This document shows positions 1 to 10,330 of a stretch of 64,000 nt of DNA, piece after piece. A model generated the notes under the pieces. It had not been told where the DNA came from, did no database searches, and saw only the letters and a list, made by a program, of their open reading frames with translations. The first letter of the stretch is position 1; every line of letters starts with the position of its first letter. Source of the stretch: Trifolium pratense (Eukaryota; Streptophyta; Magnoliopsida; Fabales; Fabaceae); contig NC_060064.1 of NCBI RefSeq assembly GCF_020283565.1, positions 21,348,337 through 21,412,336 on the forward strand, given 5' to 3'. The position numbers and the translations under genes are program-made.

Positions 1-21
1 TTTATTTCGGGACAGAGGGAG
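1..21. mobile_element. Stowaway-type MITE terminus cut by window edge
   Basis: The first bases contain CGGGACAGAGGGAG followed by TA, the usual inner end of a Stowaway (Tc1/mariner) MITE (CTCCCTCCGTCCC on the other strand) with its TA target duplication. The rest of the element lies outside the window. Confidence 0.55.
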
Positions 22-138
22 TATTTTCTTTCTCCTCCTTTATTTAAACGCATTTCTTTTTTGTTTGTAAAAAAAAATATATATTTCTTTTTTATCTTAT
101 TTAAAATTCTTTTTATTTACTAAAATCTTATTCAAACA

Positions 139-268
139 GTCTCCGTGAGCTTAACTCAGTTAGCAGAGACATCGCACTTTATGTGCAGGTTCAAATCCAG
201 GACACTCCACTTATTCATCTTTAAGGTGAAATTTCTAGTGACTAGTCTAGTTGACAAAAAAAAATCTA
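139..268 (+). mobile_element. tRNA-derived SINE with target-site duplication
   Basis: A tRNA-like head (GTGAGCTTAACTCAGTTAGC) carries a box-B match GGTTCAAATCC at 188-198. It is followed by a non-tRNA body ending in TTGACAAAAAAAAA. The flanks share a duplication of about 16 bp with one mismatch (ending ATTCAAACA at 130-138 and again at 269-277), which supports insertion by retroposition. A second, interrupted copy lies at 4816-5570. It is not a functional tRNA gene because it has no acceptor-stem pairing. Confidence 0.8.
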
Positions 269-277
269 ATTCAAACA

Positions 278-1500
278 TAAAAAAAATGTTAATCAAATTA
301 ATAATTTACTTCCAATCAATTATTTTTTTTAGCTTTTATCATCCTCATTATATTGTTTATCAACTTCATCACTGATGATCATCTTATTCATTAACATTTA
401 CCTTCTTCATAGAAAAATTGCAAAATATAAAAAATACTAGATCTTACATCATATCTAGCTCTTTCATAAATTTAGGTGCAGATTGATAATGCTTACATTG
501 CATGAATCATATCAAGGATATGTGAGACGGGACCTTAATGCTTAGACCATGATGCAATATCGGTAAAGTCAAAGATTGGGTTTGTTTCTGTTTGAAAGAT
601 TGGGTTTGTTGTCATTTTTATTTTATAAGCAAACAATACTCAATCTCATACAAGTCAAAGTAGATTAAAGCATGTTTTGGATACAAATAAGAGGGTTAGG
701 ACACCAATTAAAAAAAGAGATACTACAAGCTTTATGGACCGACGATTAACCCACGTTCAAGAGATAGCTTTGATATCATCTAAAAAAGAAGCAACGATAC
801 ATTCGGCATAACTCCATTAAAAATCACATTGTTTCGAACCTTCCAAATATTTCACGTAGTGGCCAATCAAACCAAATATCTGGCACGTTTATCTTTTATT
901 TATTTATTTTGAACAAGACACCAAACAACAAAAAATGATTCCAACCTTCCACATATTGTTTATTTTGCAAGGAAATGCACTTAGGAAATTTTCTTTCTGT
1001 ATTTTTGCATTAATTGTGATTTGTTTGGTTTTTTTTATTTAATAATAATATATACTAATATAGTACTACATTATGTGTTTGTTTATAACAAATGACTATG
1101 ACTCATCATGTCCCACCTCGTTACACCACCTCGTTACACGTCAGTTACAGTTGGCTTTTAATGACTTTTTCTGGTAACCAGTAGATTATTATTGTCCATA
1201 CACATTAATAGCGGTTTGTGTCAAATGATCAATGGTGTGTCATATGGCTTATATTGAATCAATTGGATTCAATTTTAGTTTAATAAGGTTTATGTGTATA
1301 AATAAAATAAATAAAGTAGAGTTTGATGAGAAGAAATGTGAAGAGGGTAGCATTTTGATTATAAAAAAAAATAAAAAACAATTAAGACCTATGTGTATAA
1401 ATAATATATTATTAATTAATAACAGAATTTGACCACCCTTAAATCAATCTTCTTGAGTTAAAAGACTAGCCTATAATAACTTCCAAATATATTGACTATT
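278..1500. other. Intergenic, no gene seen
   Basis: AT-rich sequence with only short, low-complexity reading frames. I see no recognisable coding sequence, RNA gene or clear element boundary here. Confidence 0.5.
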
Positions 1501-1768
1501 ATTGTTCTTTTGACAAAACCAATTGAAGAAATTTAATGTACCAAACAATGTTGTGATGTGATGAGAAAAAATTGCAAATTCTATGCAAATGTAATGTGGT
1601 GAAGTCAAAGTTTCATTTGTCCTATTGCTATATTGTTCTTTTGACAACAAAACCAATTGAAGAAATTTAATGTACCAAACAATGTTGTGAACTTGTGATG
1701 TGATGAGAAAAAATTGCAAATGCAATGTGGTGATTGGTGAAGTCAAAGTTTCATTTGTCCTATTGCTA
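1501..1768. repeat. Two-copy ~135-bp direct repeat
   Basis: Two adjacent copies (1501-1630 and 1632-1768) each start ATTGTTCTTTTGACA and end CATTTGTCCTATTGCTA. They differ by a few small indels, such as an extra ACTTGTG and GATTGGT in copy 2. The open frame running through them on the minus strand is itself duplicated and looks incidental. Confidence 0.85.
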
Positions 1769-1940
1769 GTAGCCGCAACTTGCGTGTGTGCTAAATACTT
1801 ATCTGTTCCCTTTTAATTTAATTTTTTTTAATAATCTATGATCCCTTTTACTATTAATAAGATTGAAAATAATAAGATTGTTAAATGTAAAACTAAAATT
1901 ACCGGGTCAAATTACAAAATCTAGAATGTTCCAATTAGGC

Positions 1941-1948
1941 TATAAATT
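1941..1948 (+). promoter_or_regulatory. Candidate TATA box of the 2087 gene
   Basis: TATAAATT lies about 140 bp upstream of the ATG at 2087 and precedes a pyrimidine-rich leader that contains the TCC microsatellite. The arrangement is promoter-like, but no transcript evidence is available here. Confidence 0.35.
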
Positions 1949-1995
1949 AAATGCTACCCTCTTCTCGTTTCTCTCATCAAACCCTACTCTTTTAA

Positions 1996-2063
1996 TCCTC
2001 TTCCTCCTCCTCCTCCTCCTCCTCCTCCTCCTCCTCCTCCTCCTCCTCCTCCTCCTCCTCCTT
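1996..2063 (+). repeat. (CCT/TCC)n microsatellite
   Basis: About 20 uninterrupted trinucleotide units sit in the putative 5' leader of the small gene at 2087. A long CT-rich leader is common in plant genes. The leucine-rich frame that covers it is a repeat artefact. Confidence 0.9.
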
Positions 2064-2086
2064 CTTTAATTATACTTACATTCAAT

Positions 2087-2305
2087 ATGGCCGATTCAAA
2101 GAAAACTAGTGGTACCTCTGATTCTAAAACTTCAACCACCAAGAATCAGTTTACCATAAAAAATATTTTATGTCCTGTTACACAACCAAGCAAAGATAGT
2201 GGAGACAAGCCAAAATTTCCATCTAGGGGTAAAAGCGGAACAAAATTACCCACTATGACGGAATGTTTTGCTATCCGGCCTGGCCATGAATCCAGCATTC
2301 GATGA
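2087..2305 (+). CDS. Small hypothetical protein (72 aa)
   Basis: An ATG in reasonable context (CAATATGGCC) opens a 72-residue frame. The product is hydrophilic and rich in Ser, Thr and Lys (N-terminus MADSKKTSGTSDSK), with a single short Cys-Pro patch (NILCPVTQP) and no membrane segment. A TATA-like box and a CT-rich leader lie upstream, which is the main reason to take it seriously. I do not recognise a family. It could be a genuine small gene, a first exon of a larger lost gene, or chance; the downstream sequence shows no convincing continuation. Confidence 0.35.
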   Translation: MADSKKTSGTSDSKTSTTKNQFTIKNILCPVTQPSKDSGDKPKFPSRGKSGTKLPTMTECFAIRPGHESSIR

Positions 2306-3740
2306 CCAGCCACATATAATATCCAAAATCAATCCATGCCAATTTCATCATCTCAATATTTCCAAATCACAAAATCCTCCATAACCACTCAATAATTTCA
2401 CCGTGCAACACTTGTAGTTGGTATTGGATTGTACTTTATTATATTTTCTTATGTTAATAATGTCATAAGTGTCTTATAATTTGCAGGGTTCTCTTATGAT
2501 TTTAAATTCCAAGGCTAGCTTAATCACTCAATCCTCACATCTCTCATCAAACAATTCTCACTACAATCTCCATCTTCCACTGCTCAATTGCGTGTATTAA
2601 TATTATAAGTATATTACTAGTACTGAATTCTTGATGTAATAAAAAATAGTGTGTTAATTTAAATTATATATTCCCTTTGTTTTACCTTCTTTTTTTATCT
2701 ATTTTTGAAACCTTTGATCTAATACTAATATTTTAATCATACGTACGTGGGTGCTTTGATCCCTTTTTTCTATTTTTTTACTTTGATCCTTTAGTCACTC
2801 TCCGGCGGTCGTTTTTGGCCGGAGGAGGCAGTCATCGATATAGGAATTTTGGACCAAATGTTTTTATATTGAGATTGAGATGAAAGGAAATATACGGTGA
2901 CTGGAGGTGGTTTCCGGCAGTCATTCATTGTCACCTCCCACGGTGGTCTTATGGGTTATGACTACTAAAGAGATTGAGAAAGATATTGATTGATGATCAT
3001 GTCGTCATTGTAGGAATACGGCGACGAGTCAAACCACTATAACATGATAGTTTCTTCACTTTATTGATTTATAAATAAATTAATAAGAGTATCGACAAAA
3101 TATGAACATAAGTTTCTTTGTCTAATAAATCATTTCCTTTTAGAGCTTTGAACTTATTTCTTAAGAAATTGGAATTAAATAATCGGAGGTGTTTTTGATT
3201 CTTTTTGACGGGAAGATCTACTTTTTATTCAATACTACTATAATAATACTAATAAGGCACTACTAATAATTACTACGTATGCCCTCTGATGATCCTATAT
3301 GAGAAAATTTACTTTTTATAAAAAGTGCTTAATTTAAGGATACCCGGCTTGTCAAAAAGAATTTACTTTACCTCTATTCTGTTACCACATTACAAAAATT
3401 TAAAAAGTTAATAATTACTTGTAAAAAAAGAGTTAATAATTACATTAAATTTGTACTTCCTCGGATCATTTTTAATTGTCGTTTGAGAATAGTGTGCATT
3501 ATTTATATAATTTACTTTTATCGTAATTTTCAACTAATATCTATATAAAATAAATATTAGTCTATAAGATTGTGTCAAAAAAATATATTAGCATAAAAGA
3601 TGTTATTCAATTTGTTTCGACGAGTATTTTCAAAATATAAAATTTTAATAAATTTTCATAAAAGATAATTAAAGATTAAATTGTGTATTAGCATATGTGC
3701 AGAAATCTAAAACAACACTTAAAAATGAACAAAAGAAGTA
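2306..3740. other. Intergenic, no gene seen
   Basis: AT-rich. A slightly GC-richer patch near 2800-3010 (CTCCGGCGGTCG and a later partly complementary CCGGCAGTCATT) may be a degraded element. No coding sequence is supported. Confidence 0.45.
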
Positions 3741-3749
3741 TAAAAATAA

Positions 3750-3931
3750 GGACAAAACTTACATGCATTTCCATACATGCATTTCTTACTTTTCCTCTCA
3801 CAATGAGGTAGTTTTTTTTTATTAAAAATAATTTTCTTTTACTTTTTCAAAATGAAAAAACACAAATAACCACCTCTTTGTGAGAGGAAAAGTAAAAAAT
3901 GCATGTATGGAAATGCATGTAAGTTTTGTCC
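3750..3931. mobile_element. Mutator-type MITE, complete, 9-bp TSD
   Basis: The 182-bp element begins GGACAAAACTTACATGCATT and ends with its inverted complement. The terminal inverted repeats run about 66 bp with few mismatches. The identical 9-mer TAAAAATAA flanks it at 3741-3749 and 3932-3940; a 9-bp duplication with long inverted repeats is the hallmark of Mutator-like elements. It has no coding capacity, and the short inner spacer is AT-rich. Confidence 0.9.
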
Positions 3932-4287
3932 TAAAAATAATTATGAGTTTTTTCTTCAATTTATACATTAGAAGATAAAATTAGATTTATATCAGTAAAA
4001 AAATAGTTAATTGAATTGAATATTCATAAGTAGTAAAAATTATAAACACATGATAAATTTTTTTATAGAGATTTAACGGAAATGAATTCTCACCATTAAT
4101 TTTCTCTCCATGAAATTCTCACCATGCACTTTTTTTCAACAAGTTGGTCAACCAATAAAAAACAATTGAAGGCAAAAATTAACACATGAAGAAATCCAAT
4201 AAAAATTTAACCGGAGACAACCCCCGCCCAGATTCAACGTATTTAGTGTGAAACTTTACAAAACAACAATAAATAAATAAAGGAGAA

Positions 4288-4452
4288 TGTTAACTTGTGC
4301 CCTTAAGGCACATGTTAAGGAAGTAAAAATAAAAATTATTAAATGCTAATTTGTGTATTTTGACTTTTGAAGCATTAAATTTCTTGTATCATTAAATGTT
4401 AAATTTCTATTTTGATATATCTTATCATGTGCCCTTAGGGCACATGTTAACA
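4288..4452. mobile_element. MITE with subterminal GTGCCC..GGGCAC palindromes
   Basis: The 165-bp element has ends TGTTAAC..GTTAACA. Each end carries a small palindrome: GTGCCCTTAAGGCAC on the left and GTGCCCTTAGGGCAC on the right. The same terminal design occurs in the larger element at 32128-33736 and as a single end near 35617, so this is a repeat family within the window. The superfamily is not assigned. Confidence 0.7.
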
Positions 4453-4815
4453 AGACCCATAAATAAATGAAGAATTGGCGGCTACAACACTTGTGGGCTG
4501 ACAAAATAAATCTAAGTGGCAGTGGACCACGCGTGTGTACTGGTCGTAAGCATGGGCCATAGGAATATAATTGTGGGAGTTAGCATGTCGGGATAATGGG
4601 AAGAAAATCTAGGTCGCCCCAACAACACTTTGTTTTTATTATTTTGTCATCATTGACGTGATCAATAACTTTATGTCTTTGATTTGGCTCTCATATTTCT
4701 TTCATACAGTTATACTTTTATTCTTTTTTCTAAAAGTCCATTGTTGTAACAAAAAAATATATAAACTTGTTCTACTGTTTTTTTTTTTTAAAAAAAATCT
4801 AAAAGTCACGAATTG

Positions 4816-5570
4816 AGTCCACGTGAATTTAGCTCAGTTGATACGGACATTACATTTTATATATAAAGGTCGGGGTTCAAACTCCCAACACCTCCACTTA
4901 TGCACCTTTTACCAGTGTGTTTGGTTCAATAGATTTAACAACGAGAGAGAATGAGAAGAGAGAAAGAGAGAGAAATGAGTCATTTCTACCGTTTGGAGTA
5001 GTAAAAACACTAAAGAAAGACATAATTGTGGCGGGTCTTACCACCTTTTTATTTCTTCGCTGATCTGGGAAAGAAAATGGCTTTCCAATTGTGCCCTATA
5101 CACGTGAATCTTTGTTGTATCTTATTACATTATCGATCAAACAAAATATAACTAATACTAACTAATTAATAACTAATAATACTGTTGTCTTAAATAAATA
5201 AGCTAATAATACTGTTACATTTTTTTAACAACTAAATATCTAACTAAGAGTCTAAGAGTTTAGATAAAAGTTATTTATTACTAGTATTTTTATTTTTTTA
5301 TTTTTTTTTGACGGAGTATTTTTATTTGATAAATAGTATTAATTATATTTTTATTAGACAAGGTCATTTTTGTCAATTTGTAAATTCATGTCATCTCTCT
5401 CTCTTCTATTTCTCTTATTTTTCTCTTTAACCAAACAATATATTAAATCTACTCTATTTCTCTCTCTCTCTCTCTCTCACCTATTTCTCTCTTCACAACT
5501 TCTTTCCTAAGCCAAACACACAAATGTGAAATTTCCAGCCACTAGGCCATTTGACAAAAAAAAAAAAAAC
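4816..5570 (+). mobile_element. SINE interrupted by another transposon
   Basis: The tRNA-like half is at 4816-4910, with box B GGGTTCAAACTCC at 4873-4885. The 3' body (GTGAAATTTCCAGCCACTAG then TTGACAAAA) resumes at about 5525-5570. It matches the intact SINE at 139-268 base for base over the conserved blocks, so the intervening ~610 bp is an insertion. Confidence 0.75.
4914..5521. mobile_element. Non-autonomous DNA element inside the SINE (family X)
   Basis: It starts GTGTGTTTGGTTCAATAGAT and ends AAGCCAAACACAC, giving inverted ends GTGTGTTTGG/CCAAACACAC. It is rich in GAGAGA near the left and TCTCTC near the right. A related element, itself interrupted, occupies 8838-9950. The exact target duplication could not be fixed by eye. 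Confidence 0.65.
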
Positions 5571-5585
5571 AATTAATTAGAATTA

Positions 5586-6125
5586 AAACCGTAAATGGGT
5601 TAAAAAATTATTGAACAATACAAAAAATTGAATAGTTTACATGGCGTTAATTTTCAAATTTTAGATTTATTTTTCAAAAATGTTTCAAGTATAATTGAAC
5701 TCGGATTCTTACAAAAGATTCGTCTTAAAAAAACTCATTAACCACTTTTTTTTTTGTTACAAGAGAGAAAGGCAAAAACAAAAGGGAAACCACTTTCTAA
5801 CAAAGTAGTTTCCCTTTTATTTTTGTCTTTCTCTCTTGTAACCAAAAAAAAAAAGTGGTTAATGAGCTCATTAACCACTTAATCCCAACGTTACGTCTTA
5901 ATTTATTTTTAAAACCTATTTTAACCTATTGACTATTGTTATTAAAGTGGTTATTAAAATAGGTTAATTCGGATCAAAATAGGTTAACCTTATATATTGA
6001 CTAAGGTTATACTTGAAACATTTTTGAAAAACCAATCTGAAATTTGAAAAAGACATCTCAAACTATTCGATTTTTTACAGTTTTCAGTAATTTTTGGATC
6101 TAATTGTTGTTTTAATTCGGATCAA
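5586..6125. mobile_element. Inverted-repeat element with an inner hairpin
   Basis: The outer arms pair over roughly 100 bp: the left arm at 5586-5690 includes TCAAAAATGTTTCAAGTATA and the right arm at 6007-6125 includes TATACTTGAAACATTTTTGA. A second, tighter hairpin sits inside (5733-5866). It is non-coding, probably a MITE or foldback element with another palindrome nested in it. Confidence 0.65.
5733..5866. repeat. Near-perfect 134-bp hairpin
   Basis: The left arm (ACTCATTAACCACTTT, then GTTACAAGAGAGAAAGGC) pairs with the right arm (GTCTTTCTCTCTTGTAAC, then AAGTGGTTAATGAG) with a loop of a few bases. The arms are about 63 bp each with few mismatches. Transcribed, it would fold as one long stem. 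Confidence 0.85.
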
Positions 6126-6381
6126 TTCGTGGCTTTAATTTGGATCGGTTTGAATTTAAACACTCCTATTTTTAAGACATAATTGACATGCCCAGCCAAG
6201 GCCCCGTGCATCCAGCTCTCCAGTTCCATGGAGTTGGGCCTCTAAATCATGTGTGCCTCAACATGTTTTTACTTAGTAGTTATATATGTTTCACATTACA
6301 TTAAAACAATGTGCTTAAGTTGGTCCAGCGGTCGTGGTACCTTTTGTCTTTTGAGGTAGAAAGAGGTCATTGGTTCAATCA

Positions 6382-6735
6382 ATGTTTTAAAAATCGGATC
6401 GAACCGGTCGGCCGGACCGGTCGGACCGTGAACCGGAGGTGTATCGGTCTGGTTCGACATCTAGACTGAGTATGCAATTGAACCAGTGTAAATCGGACAA
6501 AATCGGAAAAAACCGGCGAACCGGCGGTTTTGAAAACCGGCGGGTTGACTACTTGACTGTTTTTTTTTCCTCTTCATCAGACGAACAGAAACATCAACAA
6601 ACAAGTCCAGATCCAGACCTAACAAATTCATTATACATAAAATAAAAGTATCAATAAACAAGTCCAGATCCAGATCTAACAAATTCATTATACAAAAAAG
6701 TTTAATCCGATTTGTCCGATTTTTAAAACACTTGG
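6382..6735. mobile_element. AATCGG-rich MITE
   Basis: The left end GTTTTAAAAATCGGATCGAA and the right end TCCGATTTTTAAAACA are inverted complements, and the interior is rich in ACCGG/CCGGT motifs. A ~58-bp internal duplication (ACAAGTCCAGATCCAGA..CAAATTCATTATACA at about 6600 and 6658) lies on the right. The pattern matches a dispersed plant DNA-element family; reading frames within it are repeat-derived. Confidence 0.6.
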
Positions 6736-6852
6736 TTCAACCCTCTCTTATGTCATTTTTGCTATTTTTTTATTTATTTATTGGGAAGTTGATCAAATAA
6801 TTTCCAAAAAAAACTTTAGCATCTTATAACAAGCAGTCGAGAGGTTTGTTTA

Positions 6853-6853
6853 A

Positions 6854-6928
<75 letters not shown>

Positions 6929-6929
6929 T
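6853..6929. repeat. (ATT)n microsatellite
   Basis: About 25 ATT units with no interruptions beyond the edges. Confidence 0.95.
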
Positions 6930-7249
6930 ACAACAAAAAAAAGTGTTTGTATTTTAAGATTGTGCCATTATTTTGGTTTTATTATCTAAGTAAAACAAAA
7001 AATTAACAATTTCTCTATAAATACAACGTCAAAAAAAATTCTCTATAAATATGGACACATTAAAGGTAGAAAAAAAAAATACAAAAATTGTAATTTTATG
7101 AATAAAAATGCAAAGTAATAAATGATAAGTCAATTTTAAAAATTAGAGTGGTGCCTCCGAATTGGTTGTATTTTTTTTTTGTCAAAAAAAAAATTGCTTG
7201 GACCGGGCCCTGATAATTGATGGGTATTATAATTAAAAACTTAAAAAAA

Positions 7250-8514
7250 AAAAAATTACATCCCCTTCCACGTGCCCGTCGTCGTATCTCTCCATCAATA
7301 CTTCTTTCAACGCTCCCAAGCTATGTTGCCCGAGTGTGGGTACGGTACCGGTACCCGGTACGGAGTACGTCATTTTTAGAAAAACTAAGGTACGGGTACG
7401 TCCCTATAATTTAAATTGTTCGAAACATCAAAATATGAAATTAAAAAGGAATTAGCTCAAAAAAAAGTCAATTATTTTTCTCTCCATCATCACTAAAAAG
7501 AGCGATCTCTAGTTAGGTTCACCACGAGAAAGACTAACAATTTCAAGAATATCAACTATATATTAAATAAATCTCATTCTTCTCTACGAATATCCCACAT
7601 TTTTGTTGCACTTTCATTATAAGTATTAATATTTCTCTTTCTCGAGAGAAGACAAAGATTGGTATGAATAAAAACTAAATCTTCATCTCTCTTTGAATTG
7701 AGTCTATTCATTTTCAATGAATGAGTGAATAATTTCGACGGCTACTTTGTTATTGTTTTTTAGCAATAGTTGTTACTTTTATATTATAAACAAATAAAAA
7801 ACCTAAATCTTCCTATAAAAAAGCTAATAATAAAAGAAAAAGGAGAAAAAAAAGTGTTGTTTTGGATTGGTGTATCACGCGCATACCACAGGTGTATCAT
7901 GCACGTACCCATTGCAAAAACAAAAACAAACTAGGTACGACAGTTGTACCAGGGGAGTACCGTACGCGTACCGTTACCCGGTACTGGTGCTCTATCTAAA
8001 ATAGAGTACCCATACAACATAGCTCCCAAGTCAACATTTCATCATCCCCGAATAACGAATTGAAGAAATGAATTATTGAACCTTCCATACAAATCTGGGC
8101 CAAACTCACCTTCACTTCCGGTGACATTCCTTGAATGCGAAAACACATCTCAGCTCCCGATATCCACCAAACTGGGTCTTCTCCGTCAAACGAAGGGAGC
8201 TCCATCTTCTTGACAGATTGATGGAATTCCGTCATTGCATCCACTCGCGAACCATCAGAAATCTTCTTCTCCGATGCAACTGGTATCCCCGGTGTTGTTC
8301 TAACAACAACACTAGCGCTACCTTTATCTATCACCACCGATTTACCCATACACCTTTCCAACATCGCAACGAGACTCGCGTGATTCTCCTTCACCGTATT
8401 CTGAACGTCCGTCAACGTCGAACGAACTACAGAGATCTCACCCTCCAGAGCTTCAACCCTTGCTTCCATTTTCGTGATCGTGAACGATGCAATTGTCATC
8501 TTTTGTGAAGGCAT
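7250..8514 (-). pseudogene. Ty3/gypsy retrotransposon gag relic (split)
   Basis: Reading down from the ATG at 8514, the frame gives an N-terminal helix (MEARVEALEGEISVV) and then the gag core LPSFDGEDPVWWISGAEMCF, followed by the IHFFNSLFGDDEMLTWE block typical of plant Ty3/gypsy gag. At 8023 the frame enters an inserted element. The gag sequence resumes at 7312 with LKEVLMERYDDG, one base out of frame, so the gene was probably already decayed or suffered a later indel. No protease, reverse transcriptase or integrase follows. A leader and LTR-like piece lies upstream at 8515-8815. Confidence 0.8.
7321..8022. mobile_element. 702-bp element inserted in gag, 8-bp TSD
   Basis: The element runs from CTATGTTGCCCGAGTGTGGG to ACCCATACAACATAG, with perfect outer inverted ends CTATGTTG/CAACATAG and subterminal GGTACCGGTACCCGGTAC-like blocks. 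The 8-mer CTCCCAAG flanks it at 7313-7320 and 8023-8030 and is present once in the reconstructed gag context. An 8-bp duplication fits hAT. It has no transposase and is non-autonomous. Confidence 0.8.
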
Positions 8515-8815
8515 TCACTGGTGCCTCCATCGAACAATCCGGCAGGTCAACCCAAATTGATATGTACCAATATCAATATGATATTCAGCAATATAACAGT
8601 GAAAACAGAACAAAGAAAATGATAAATAGAGAGCTTTATTAATACTGAAAATGATGGACAAGTACAGAAAAAGGGTATTCTCAATCCCTAGACCTGACAA
8701 GAGTTGGGCTCTTAATAGGAAGTTAGTACCTCATATCCATTTTACAATAATACAATAATCCAAGATATCCCTTACAATTCCCCCACCTGCTCCTTATATC
8801 ATGGAAAGGAATAAC
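8515..8815 (-). mobile_element. LTR/leader fragment of the gag relic
   Basis: Directly upstream of the gag ATG on the minus strand is non-coding sequence with a polyadenylation-like AATAAA (minus strand, near 8638) and a CT-rich stretch, resembling the R/U5 part of an LTR followed by an untranslated leader. The outer LTR border is lost near 8820, where other elements begin. Assignment rests on position and composition. Confidence 0.45.
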
Positions 8816-8837
8816 ACGGCGCTCTCCTCACTGTTAC

Positions 8838-9950
8838 GCCTTGTTTAGATAGATTTATAAAAGAGAGAAATAAATAATAAAAAGATAGTAAAAAAATTAG
8901 TTATTTCTATAGTTTGAATGAGGAGAGAACTAAGGAAAAAGAAAAATATAATAGTTAGTAACCGTAAAAAATAAATCTCTTCATATTAGGCAAGATTTGT
9001 GTGTCAAGAAGTCAAATAAACAATTTTACAACAATACTCTCTCTCTCAAGTAGTTTATTTTCTGTGTAAAAAAAAACTATTTTATTTCCTTGTAAATAAA
9101 AGGTAAATTTGTTATTTTCCGATTTTTATTAATTTCTCTTTTCTCACTTTTTATTCATTTAAACCAAATAAAATTTCTAACCAATTTCTCTTTTATCTCT
9201 CTTCTCTCTTAGAGCATCCACAATGGAACTCCCCAAATTTGAGTACTTAACTGGGTCTCACGTGTACACATCACTCATTTATTATTTTTTAATAATAGTA
9301 CCTAATAAGTACTCAATCTCTCCAACTCAGCACCTCTTAAAAAGTTCTAAATCGGTCCCACTAATAACTTTATATCTCATCAATAACACTACATCTTTTT
9401 AAGTAGGTCCCACATAAATATATTATAATGAGGAGAGAGAGAGGGTACCTATTTAAGAAGTAATACCTATTAGAGCATCCACAATGGAGCACTCCATTTT
9501 TGAGTACTTAAATGGTCTCACATAGACACATCATCAATTTATTATTTTTTTAATAATAGTACCTAATAGGTACTCAACCTCTCCAATGAAGCATTTCTTA
9601 AAAAGTTCTAAAATTGGTCCCATCAATAACTCCACATCATTAAAATTTGAAATTTAATTTAAAATAATATTGCCAAATTAAATTTTTTTGAATATATTAA
9701 ATAAAGTGGGTCCCATAAAAAGAAGAGAGAGAGTTTTTATATTAGAAGTGGTACCTATTAGATACTAAAATGTGTTGTGCTCCAATGATAATACCTAATA
9801 AGTACCATGAGTACCTAATAGGTACTACACCATTGGAGATAGTCTACTCAATGAGTTTTGCTCCAATGATAATACCTAATAAATACCTAATATGTACTAC
9901 CATTGGAGTATTTCTCTCTTCACAATCTCTTTGATAGCCAAACATAGTGT
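8838..9950. mobile_element. Family X element, interrupted by nested MITEs
   Basis: The left end (TTGTTTAGATAGATTTATAA, then GAGAGAAAT) and the right end (TCTCTCTTCACAATCTCTTT, then GCCAAACA) parallel the element at 4914-5521 in order and composition. Its 3' part is broken at 9211 by a GAGCATCCACAATGG element and resumes at 9909. Ends are approximate. Confidence 0.55.
9212..9908. mobile_element. Two nested GAGCATCCACAATGG MITEs
   Basis: The outer copy starts at 9212 (GAGCATCCACAATGG) and ends CCATTGGAG at 9908. A second copy starts at 9473 with the same terminus and ends CCATTGGAG at 9838, after which the outer copy resumes. Both carry repeated TACCTAATAGGTACT motifs. This makes a three-deep stack with the surrounding family X element. 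Confidence 0.65.
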
Positions 9951-10330
9951 GAGACACTTCGATCACCTCAATGTAACTAACTGGCCACTATTACCAATTT
10001 TACCCTTTCTTCTAGAATACACCATCCAAGGCTTGGGTCCACTGGTTACATTGTGAATCAGCAGCTGTTGTGGCAATTCTTCAGTAAGCTGGGGCCTATT
10101 ATTTTTTTCAGTAATCAAACTTTCATATACTTTTATAGGATTTCAAATTATGAAAAGAACATTCATTGTAACTAATCATAAATAGGGATGAGATAACAAA
10201 TTTAATTACACTTTTAACTATATACTTTGTACATGACAAGATGTGAAAGAATTAGTTTAGATAATTTTGTCAGAACAAATAGAAGTGTGCCTATCTATAT
10301 TAGAGAAGAAACAAATTAATATATAATTAA
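9951..10330. other. 3' flank of the U-box gene
   Basis: Non-coding AT-rich sequence downstream of the minus-strand U-box gene, presumably holding its 3' UTR. No further feature is evident. Confidence 0.4.

Noticed and set aside
143..230. tRNA gene
   Set aside because: Box A and B are present but there is no acceptor-stem pairing, and it ends in a SINE body with an A-rich tail and TSD.
1863..2069. Leucine-rich reading frame
   Set aside because: The run is translation of the (CCT)n microsatellite.
8131..8508. Plus-strand reading frame opposite gag
   Set aside because: It lies antisense to a clear gag coding frame and has no family features.
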